64,000 bases of DNA from Pyxicephalus adspersus (Eukaryota; Chordata; Amphibia; Anura; Pyxicephalidae), in the NCBI RefSeq assembly GCF_032062135.1, contig NC_092864.1, forward strand, positions 17,382,931-17,446,930, written 5' to 3'. The notes beneath the pieces were generated by a model. It was not told where the DNA came from and ran no database searches. It saw only the letters and a program-made list of their open reading frames with translations. The translations under genes and the position numbers were made by a program. Positions 38,701-49,519 of the stretch are shown here, one piece after another. Position 1 is the stretch's first letter, and each line of letters starts with the position of its first letter.

Positions 38701-41700
38701 AATTGGTGTGCATGCTATTGTCTAAGAAAAAGGTATAGGAAGCTAAGCAATGTCAATGGGGAAAGACCACTCCAACACACACTGAAAAAAATGGCGGCAA
38801 TAACCACTCCTTTTTTAGAGGCAGGACTGGGCTGTCCATTTCTTCAAATATTGGCTCTTTTGACTCAATGAATCAAGACATGGAACTATAGGTCGTTCTT
38901 TGATTTTGGTGTTTTCAAAAAATTGTCTACAAAGTTTCTGAAAGCAGTGCCCAACCCAGGCATTTTTTTACAGCCGGGTGGGCAGCCCCTGTATTGTGAC
39001 CCAACTCTTTAGTAAAAACCCAAAAACAGCCGAGTGGTTACCGAAAAGTGCCCGGTGGTGTACCGAAAAGGGCCTGGGGAGAACACTATTAAAGTATGGA
39101 TTCATCACACAGCTATGATGGTGGCAAATCAAAACCTCATCCTTCTGGGCAACTACCACAATCCAAATACTCAAAATACTCATCTTTTCTCCGATGGTAG
39201 AGGAAGAACGCTGGGAGCCAGTCGCACAGATTGTCCTGCTCAGAAATCAGCTTTAAATGGCCAATTGAGCTACTTCAGCACTCACATTGCGGAAAATCAA
39301 ACACATGAGTACACAAATTCAGAAATCACTTCTGATTGGCTGCCTTAAGCTACTGCAATTACTACTTTAGTAAACAAGCCTGATTAGTTTTACAGCTCAG
39401 CTGAAAGTTGGCTCATTAGCCCTTATTTTCCCAGTATAAAAAACAAGCCCCATTTCACAATATGGTAAGTTATTTAATGGAATTGTGCCTGGATGTCTTG
39501 TTTGAGCGGTATCTGATCTTATAAACACACACACGTACCAGTAAAGATCACTAACCCTGAGACAAACACAACTTCCGGGATCTTAGAAAGGAAGGCCGAT
39601 ATGAAGTATTACACTGAAAGGGTTGCCTGGACAGGTCGCCCTTCCGGAAATGCTGATTCTGTCATACCAACAAAATGGGAAATGGAGAAACCGGAATCTA
39701 AAAAGATATACACGTGTTATGGAGTGTTCTCCCCAGGGAAGAAGCTGTAGGTGGCGAGAACTTTTCAGCAACCACTAAAAGGCAACTGTTGTAAGTGCTG
39801 GGTGGTGTGCCCAGCTTAAAGGGGTTGGGGAGAATACTGTCCTCATCCCTAAACGCAGGGTTGTCCACCGCTAGAACTCAAAAATGGAGTCAGATAAATG
39901 GTTGGCTGGAACAGGATATAACTGAACAATAGTAATCTCTGGAAGAGAACTTTTCATAAATAGTGGCTACAATCTTGCAAAATGGGTTATTCATAGTATC
40001 GCAGAACACACCAAAAACCTTCAGAAAAGGAAAAATCCTTTTATTATATTTTACAAAGACAGAACAAAAATAAAAATCTCCTGGTGCATTAGACACACCC
40101 AGCTGTAGGCTACGTACACACGTCTGATGGTTCTTGTCCAATTATCGCTTCAGGACTAGTTCGGACCAGAATCTGACATGACAGCGGCCACTCAACATCA
40201 TTCATGGATCTGTGCTGGCGGATCCATGAACGGCTGCAATACAAGTGAGGGGGAGAAAGCACAGCTGGGTGCCGTTATCTCGTTCTCCCCTCTCCATAGA
40301 GCAGAATGAAGCTGTATGTACGGCACTCATTCATGAATCTTTCTTTGGAAAGGATTGTGAAAGATCGTTTCCAACTACTAAAGTCTAACGTGTGTACGCA
40401 GCCTTAGTTATTGACTTAGCTCTGCAAAGCGAACCTGTCAAAAGTAAAACAAGCAGATAAGCTGTTACATATAGTTGTCATCACCACCATTCCTCTATTT
40501 TAAGTGAGTACAGAGGACCTGATAACATAAAGCGAACATCAAAGGAGTAGATAAGAGCAACTTCCAGAGGAGCAAGGAATTAGGCAAGTGCTTCAGTTTT
40601 TTTTTCATCACCCCCCAGATGAATCCTAAAGCTCCTATGAACTGTGAATTCTTAAGGATAACTGGAATCAGGTGACTATATACTCATGGTTGTTAATATT
40701 AAAATGTGCAGTCTTGCTAATGTCAGATTATTAATTTTACTTCGTACTATTTATATTTTTTATTTTACTATTTAGCTTTACTAAGGCTGCATACACATGT
40801 GTAATAATTGTCGTCTTTCACGATCCTTTCCAACGACAAAAGACTGCACAATGCATGAACGAGCGCTCTGCATACAGCGCCGTTCTGCTCTATGGACAGA
40901 AAAGGGTGGACGACGACAGAGCGGCACCCCGCTGCAAACTGTCCCCTTCATTTTCATTATGATCATTCCTCGTTCGTCGTCCATGGATCAGCCGGTTGGA
41001 CAACAAGAGCTGTACACATGCCAGAGTCTCGTCCGATATCAGCCCTGAGGCGATTATCAGGTAGAATCATCTGGCGTGTGTAACGTAGCCTTAGTTTACC
41101 CAAATCTACTGTGTGCTGAAGGTGGTCATACACATGGCAACTTTCAGGTAATTTCCTCTTGTCATCAACTGAGAATCAAACAAACATTTAAATTGATCAC
41201 AGAGAACCAAGCAAGCAATCTACAACCCACAAGTACAATTGACCTTTTTAACAATTTGCTTAATCTAAAACTATAAATAAAGAGTTTTATACAAAAAAGC
41301 TTTGACTAAGACAATTTAAATCTTATCTACTTGCAGCTAACCGAAACCACCAATTATATTTTCTCAGCTGATCTATAAATTAAAGCGGAAGTTTCACATT
41401 TAAAAATTTGTGATCAGATAGGTCCTAATTGCATTAGGGACAAGCAATGAATGTCCTTTATGCAACAAGCAATCTTCCTGCCAGATTGTGTATGTATGGC
41501 AAACTCCTTGTAGGATGCAGGGATACCCAGCACATCACAGCTTCCCCTGTGCCTGCCTTTCAATATACCCACAGATCCAAACCAGAAGCAAGAGAAGAAT
41601 ATTTAGGAGTATATTTAAAAAATTGCAATCGGGCATGTAAGGTTATTTTATTGCAGAGGGACATCGCCTGAATTGGACCGAATAATCACTTTATGCAGAG

Positions 41701-44700
41701 CTGTACATTAAATAGGGGTTGCAAATTACAGAAAGAGCAGTGTTAAACCCAGAAAAAATTTTAAGCCGGGTGGTCAGAAATTGTAGGCGGGTGGTATTGT
41801 GACCCAACTTTTTAGTAGCTACCCAAAAACAGCCAGGTGGTTACTGAAAAGTGCAGAGTGGTGCACCCAGTTAAAGAGGCTGGGGAGAACACTGCAGTGA
41901 CGCAGGAGGAGGAGAGGACCCTGCCCAGAAGAGCTTACAATCTAATAGTTGAGAGAAACAACACACACAATAGGAAGGGGGGGGGAGTAGTGAGTGTTTT
42001 AGGAGACAGAAGACAGGTATGCAAATTTGAAAATATGGGTTTGAATGCTCTTTTAAAGGAGCAGGAAGTAAGAAAAGTCTTGGAGCAGTGCGTGTGATGA
42101 GGTTATGAGCGAGGAAGTAAGTAGTAAGGTAATATTATTATTATTATTATTATTAATAAACAGGATTTATATAGCGCCAACATATTACGCAGCGCTGTAC
42201 ATTATATAAAGGAGCAAAGAGCGCGGCTAGGAGATCAATAGAAGAACAAGGAGAGCGGCTAGGAGAATATTTTTTTTACCAGGTCAGAAAGGTAAGTGGG
42301 ACAAGAATTGTGGAGGGATTTGTTATGGGGTTATAAAAGGAAAAAAATGACCACACGGGAGGGCCATATACCCTCAACGCTTCATCAGAAACACCTTGTA
42401 GACCCAGTGTGGTCACATTGTGCACGACAATGACAGATGTACCCAACTCTCACCCATCCTTCACACCACTTTTTTAATTGAAAGCTCCTTAAAGCTAGTT
42501 AAACATCATGGGACATATAGACCCAAAATTACAGAAACAAGACAAATAACCCATCTACAATCACAGGGTTAGAAAAGTGCTGCCATTGTGTGCATAGAAA
42601 TTGTAATAAATAAAAATAAATTGTTTGGGGGTAAACACTACAAAACACAGGATGCTGCAAGATATGTTGCTTCATTGAATTAAGCATTTCCATCTGAAGG
42701 TGGAAACAATTCAATTCAGGGCTAGAATTTGGAGTTGTAAAGCAAAGTGTGGGGCCAGGAAGATGACAGAGCAATCGTCAATTTCCAGGTCGCCGTGACT
42801 TCTAATACTTTAGCTGAAGCTGGAGACGTAAAAGGCAATTATACACTTGAAGTCAACACAAAATGATTATTTAATGGAGGTGGAACAGACAGAATATTAG
42901 GAATAATGCAAACAATTACTGCTTTTTGATGCTGCTATGCACACTCATAAGCTGGGAGATAATATGAGGGAGTAGACAGTGAACCTATGATACTCAAGCT
43001 TTAGGCGAAGTAAAAAACAAAACTGATGCAGTGCTATCAGGTGCCCCTCACGCCAAAAATTCTGTCCATTTTCACTCCGGATATGAGCGGAGCAGAAAGG
43101 GAGCGAAGGAAAGGTCAGTATATATGCTGCTGGGGAATGGTTGCTTTGAGCAAACCCAAGCACAAAGCAGGTTTGCAGTGAATACTTCTTACAATCTAAT
43201 ATATAGGGAAACAATGTAGATAAATTATGATCAATGAAGAGAAATAATATTAATAATAATTAAAAAGCAAACATGGGATTTAGAAGTGAAAAAAAAATGA
43301 AATTTTGAAAATTAAAAAAATTGGAAGCAAAAATATAAAAGTTCTGCAAATTACATAAATTGTCTGAATGTATTAAGCCTATAGTGATATGTTTAAGCTT
43401 GCTGATCCTTTAATGCCAGACGTGGACAAATCATAAGAAAGCAAAGGTAAATCAGGTACAACGACTATGTTTTAGTATAACTCCCCAGGTATTATATTTT
43501 CTTTAGTCAAGATCCATCACTGCAAAATATACATAAAAATTATATATATAAATAAATGAAAACCGCTACGGTTATACCAGTATGCCTTATAGCGTGCCCT
43601 TCCCCAAAAGCTGACATACCTGATCTGAAACCTTCCCCAACCTTTCTGTCGCTGCTGATGGAGAATTCACTTTAATTACAGTATGGTGAAACTGTTGTCA
43701 TTGGGACACTTAGTCCACTTTCACACTTATGGTTACAAACCGCTCCCAGAAATTTAAAACTTTGAAAGGGGGAAAAGCAACCACAAGGCCAGAAGCAACC
43801 TGTTACTTCCAGGAACCATGGCTCAACCACAACCAAATGGTTCCCAAGAGACTGAGAACATGGTTGAGACTGCCGTACAATGTGGAGGTCAACTGCAAGT
43901 ATGATATAGGCCTAAGGGTCAGTTCATATTATTGCACTGCGGTAACATGCATCAATCAGTACAATGCAGCGCTGAATGACATTCAAATCAACTTCCTAAA
44001 AATGCTGCAAAAATTAATAGTTTGCCCTAACATAAGGATCTTTAATAAAGTGAATAAGCCATAAGTGAGGGGAAGTTTAATAACAGAACAAAAGAATTAT
44101 TGTTTGTCAATTGCATTGTCTGAGAAGGAACAGCAATTGAACCAGTTTGGTTACCTTGTCCAACTGCTATTGTTTTCTATCGTTAAAAGCCTTTGCATCT
44201 TACCAACATTGGATGAAATAAGAATGGTCACCCAAGCTCAACAGGAACCCAATGACAGTGTACTGAGTATTTAAAGCAAACCCGTGGCCAAAATAAATGA
44301 ATGCCAACAGCAGTAGGTTGCCAAACAGCAAAGGCTGTCAGCACATTTTCTGCTGCAGAACTTTTCACCTTCCCAGAACCTCCTGTTTATTAAATTAGAA
44401 CGATCATCAAAGGGAGGCTTCATCGATCATCAAAGGGAGGCTTTTCCCTTTTACATAGTGAAAATAATATTTTTCCTCCACATTTTTATTTTTTATTTTA
44501 TTTAATATTATTTTAAACTACCTGCCCCTTCCATCTTCACTACCGAGACGGTAAATACAGAAAGCAACAACCTTTTGGGATACTTGCCTCACATATCACA
44601 GGATAGCCCATGGTTGGGTGCTAGGTCTCTGGTGGATTTCCTCAAATGCAAATATATAATCTCACACATGCACAGAATGAGATCAGAGCCGATTTATTTA

Positions 44701-44825
44701 TATTTGGTGGAACACACTTCACCTGAAATGTGAAGTGTGAGATCGGGTAAAGGAAGATGTCAGTGGGAGACATAACGGGAAGCCCCGAAAGAAAAGGGAA
44801 AATATTAGATTTGGTGAAAAAAAAT

Positions 44826-44876
<51 letters not shown>

Positions 44877-47800
44877 GAAAGAAAGAAATATAAGAAGACT
44901 TTAATATGCACAGCAAATGGCAAAATATTTAGCGGCACGTGGGTTTCACAAAGACATTTGTTCAATTATTCATTCTACATTATAAAGAATATATATTTAT
45001 TTTTTGTGCATATATTCTTTATAATGGGGAATGAGTAAAAAAAAACTCTTGCCTGGCGTTTAACTTTATAGAAATGTATGTAAATGCACCACAAAAATTT
45101 AAATAGCCTTTAAAGCCCATCTCAGGCTTAAAACCACAACCCTAACACCCTCCCTAATGAAAACCACATTACTTCTTTCCATAAATGCCTTCCTGCATCT
45201 AAAGGCACCAACTACAAAACACCAATATGTCTTCCAAAAAAATAAACACACACACACACACACACAACAGATCACACTTCCCCCTCCACATTCCTACACT
45301 CTTCCCAACACTCATCAAAATCATAAACTGGCATTACGCCTGTGCTGCACGTATGTAAACTTCTCAGCAGAAACAACCGCTCCCGATTTTGACAAGCGCT
45401 GCCTGGCCACAACATTGGCTGGAGGGATCCACTCTGTTATTTACATAAACTAGAAAGCTTGTCTATTCCAGAACTGGCAAGGTTGAGGAGAATACAAACA
45501 ATGGTGAAAAAGTGATCAGCAGGTCCTATGTGCAAAAGACTGCAAAGGGTATAGCACATGGTCAATATCTCTAGGATGAGGAAAGTCAGAGTGTAGGAAA
45601 ATGGGCAGATAATTGTTTGAGGGTGTGACATGGGAGCAGTATATGCAAGAGAGAGAGTGTTGGATGGCATTCCATGGGACCAAAATCTACAGGAAAGCAA
45701 TAGAGAGACAATGATATGAAGACACATTCACAGGAGAGGAGTGTGGTAGTATGATGGCAAGCACTATATGCAGAAAAGTAGTGGAAGATGTACCAGTGTA
45801 TGCAGGAGAATACTGCCCAGGGCAAAACATTGGGCAGGATACATAGAAAATGACCAGAAACTGCCAAGGGTATAATGACGGGCAGTATATATAGGACAGA
45901 GACATACAGAGAATATAACCAGTATCTGCATGAGAAGGGTACACGTTGTATTATGGCAAGCAGTACATGCAGGATAGCAGTCCTAAAGGGTATACCAGTG
46001 GGTGGGCAGTGTACCCAGGAGACAACTACCAGGGATAGGCAGTATATTCAGAAAAAAGAGCAGAGAATATAACCAGTATTCAGGAGATGGGCAGTATGAG
46101 CAGGAAAGAACTGCACACATTCACAAATATGTAAACAAAAAAAAAAGTCCACACCAGTATGGAAATTGAGGTATAACACATTTATGTGTTCACATTGGGA
46201 GTGAGGTTGTGATGTGGTGATCGCTTCTTCACAATGTAGCATCTCACCCGCAGAGGACCATAAAGAATGAATATGGGAGGCAGTGACTGGTTCAGTACAG
46301 CTCATCACAAAATGTTCCAACTTTTTAAAAACATGCACAATGTTGCAGAGGGCTGAGTAGCTGGAGCTACTGGAGCACCAGGAGCTGCATGGAAATGTCC
46401 GTTCTCGCCATCAGTCTGAACCTTCCTGCTCTGTGTTAGCTGCCATCATTGTCAAAAGAAATATCAAAGTGGGCAGATTCTGGGACTATTGGGCAAGAAA
46501 TGGGATGTACACTGGAGATTCCTACTATTCATGGTTTTCGTCCAAAAATTACCCAATTTGTATAATAAATTCACACATTTTACACATTGGATTCAATACT
46601 TTCTGCTTCTCCTAAAGGAAACTCAAAATCCATTTTTTTTTTAAACTTGCCTACCCTTCTTCTGTCTCTTAAAACCCTCACTACTTCCAACCACTACATA
46701 TCCCCTCCTATTGTGTGATACTTCCACCACCTCTTAGATTGTAAGCTCTTTGGGGCAGGGTTCTCTCCTCCTCCTGTGTCACTGTGTTTTCATGTCATTT
46801 GAAGAACCTATTTAAAGTACAGCGCTGCGTAATATGTTGGCTTTATATAAATTCTGTTTATGAATAATACGAAAATGCGTAAACATTTATTCACCCATCT
46901 AACTATCTAACTAAATGTGAAAAATGTAAATTATGAATAAACACTAGGTGAATGTCAGGTAAAAAAAAATTTATACTCTGACCCCTAAATACATTCTCTG
47001 ACAAATTTATCCTTATTTAACACATTCACACCGGTTATCACCAGTTACTACCTCCAAATGATGCAATTTGTAAAAAAAGATATTAAATTTTAGGCTGATC
47101 TGAAAGATGATTCGCCAGCTTGGAGTAAAATGAATAAGCTAAGGATTTGTTACAGTTATTTATCCAAAGAATCAGTTCAGGAAGAAACCTGAAGCCCCGT
47201 ACATATATCCAATGGTTATTGCTAGAAATGATCAGTGAATGATTGTTGTACACACAGCACCTTTCTATTCTATAGGAAGAAGAGGGGGAGGAATGATGAG
47301 CAGCACCCCTGTGCATTTCCTCCACATTAGTGCACATCAGTCCGTCGTTCCTGATCGGTCGTTCCTGCCTGAGACAAGCACGACCGTTCCAAGAAACAAG
47401 AAAATTCAATACATGGTTGGGTACAAAAGTCCCAAATTTTGCCTAGCTGTTTAGCATAGCATTAACTTTTGTTTTCTTTAACCTGAATTCAGTTAATATA
47501 TGCATATGCGCACACACACATACATACATACATACATATATATATATATCTATATAAAAAATTTAAATATTTCTAAATCGTATGAAAAAATATTTGCACA
47601 ATACCCAAACAGAATTTTTCACCCGTTAAAATGTTATCTACAATGTCTAGTCTTCATTTGGGTTAAAAAGGAGAAAGTAACAATACACAAAGAAATTATT
47701 TTAAAATTATATTAAAAAAAAAAAAAAAAAATCACCAGGATGCTGGAGAATATTTGCTACTTAAGTGTAAAATGATGTCAACAAAGGAGGTCGCCCCTGA

Positions 47801-49169
47801 CAAGAGAGGCTCCCGACATACAATCAGCGATCATTCAAAATTGGTGTAAATGGTGTACACGGTTATGATTCGTCCCTACAAGCCTCCTTTCAGTTATTGC
47901 CCATTAATGCTACTTTAAATAGTCCCAAAGTCAAAACGGTCTTCCAATATACATAAAAACGAAAAAAAAAATATGATGATAATAAATTCTGTTGATGGTA
48001 TTTACCGTACTTTCAATTAAAAATGTAACATATTCACAGTATTACCTAACTGAAAAAAAATGCCACAGGTATGTGCATTTTCATTTGCAGCTCAACAAGT
48101 TACCTTCCTAAAAAATATAAAAAATAATAAATATATATTAATAAAGAGGAATATCCTAGTAATTAGAAATTTTGCAAAGCATGAAAAAAATGATGTTCTT
48201 TGTTAGTGCAGTGCTCATTATTTGGTGTTCAAAATCCAACTGGTAAAATCAAAAAAATTAACACGTCCATAAATGAAGGTAAATGAAAAGAATTGTAAAA
48301 TGCGTAAAAACGCGTGATTGGCGCGCCCAATATGATTTAAGGAACCGATGCGTGCAATAACGAAAATGTGAGCGTTTCCGCTATTCCCCCTATTGTGTAA
48401 AACTTCCCCCTCATCTTAGATTGTAAGCTCTTCAGGGCAGGGTCCCCTCCTCCCCTCCTATGTCACGGTCTGTCATTTGCAAGCCCTATTTATTATTCAA
48501 CAATGCGTAATATGTTGGTGCTATATAAATCCTGTTTAATAATAATAAATAACATAAAATTAAAAATTTCCCCAAATCTACAGGAAAAAAAAAAAAAAGC
48601 CAAAAATTTGGGTTGAACACAGGGATCTTAAACAAGAAGTATAAGATCTGACCAAAATATCATTAGGATATACAAAACTGTAAAAAAAACACAGTGCACC
48701 CCAAAACTTTAATGGCGGGTGTCACAATTTCCCTGGACAAGTTTATTCCTGAATGTAAAAGCAAAAAAAATTCCATAATTTGCAAAAAAATTTCAAAAGT
48801 AACACTTTGCGCTTTTATATGCGCCTCTGATAATTTGGTGCTGGGATCAGAATCCTTATCTGGAAATAAAAACTTACCAACAAAAGCAAAAAAGCAACAT
48901 GAGTTGCAAAATTTATAAAATGCGTCAGAATTTGATTTAAGGAACCGAGGTGTGCACTGAACATGGGAGGGTTTCAGCTTGGCACCGGACAAGTTTATTT
49001 ATAAAATATATCTCCTCTTCTATTGTGTGATACTTCCCCCACCTTCTAGATTGTAAGCTCTTCGGGGCAGGGTCCTCTCCTCCTGTGTCACTGTCTGTAT
49101 CTGTCTGACATTTGCCGCCCCTATTTAAAGTACAGCGCTGCGTAATATGTTGGCGGTATATAAATACGG

Positions 49170-49205
<36 letters not shown>

Positions 49206-49331
49206 TAATGATATTAACATAAAAATGAAAAATCTTCCCCTTCCAAGGGAATATGAACTTCCTAAAACCTAAAAAAAAAATAAAAATGCAAAAACGCCAA
49301 AAAAATTGGTGAAATGTAGGAATCCTAAACA

Positions 49332-49377
<46 letters not shown>

Positions 49378-49479
49378 AAAAATCTTCCCCTTCCAAGGGA
49401 ATATGAACTTCCTAAAACCTAAAAAAAAAATAAAAATGCAAAAACGCCAAAAAAATTGGTGAAATGTAGGAATCCTACA

Positions 49480-49519
<40 letters not shown>

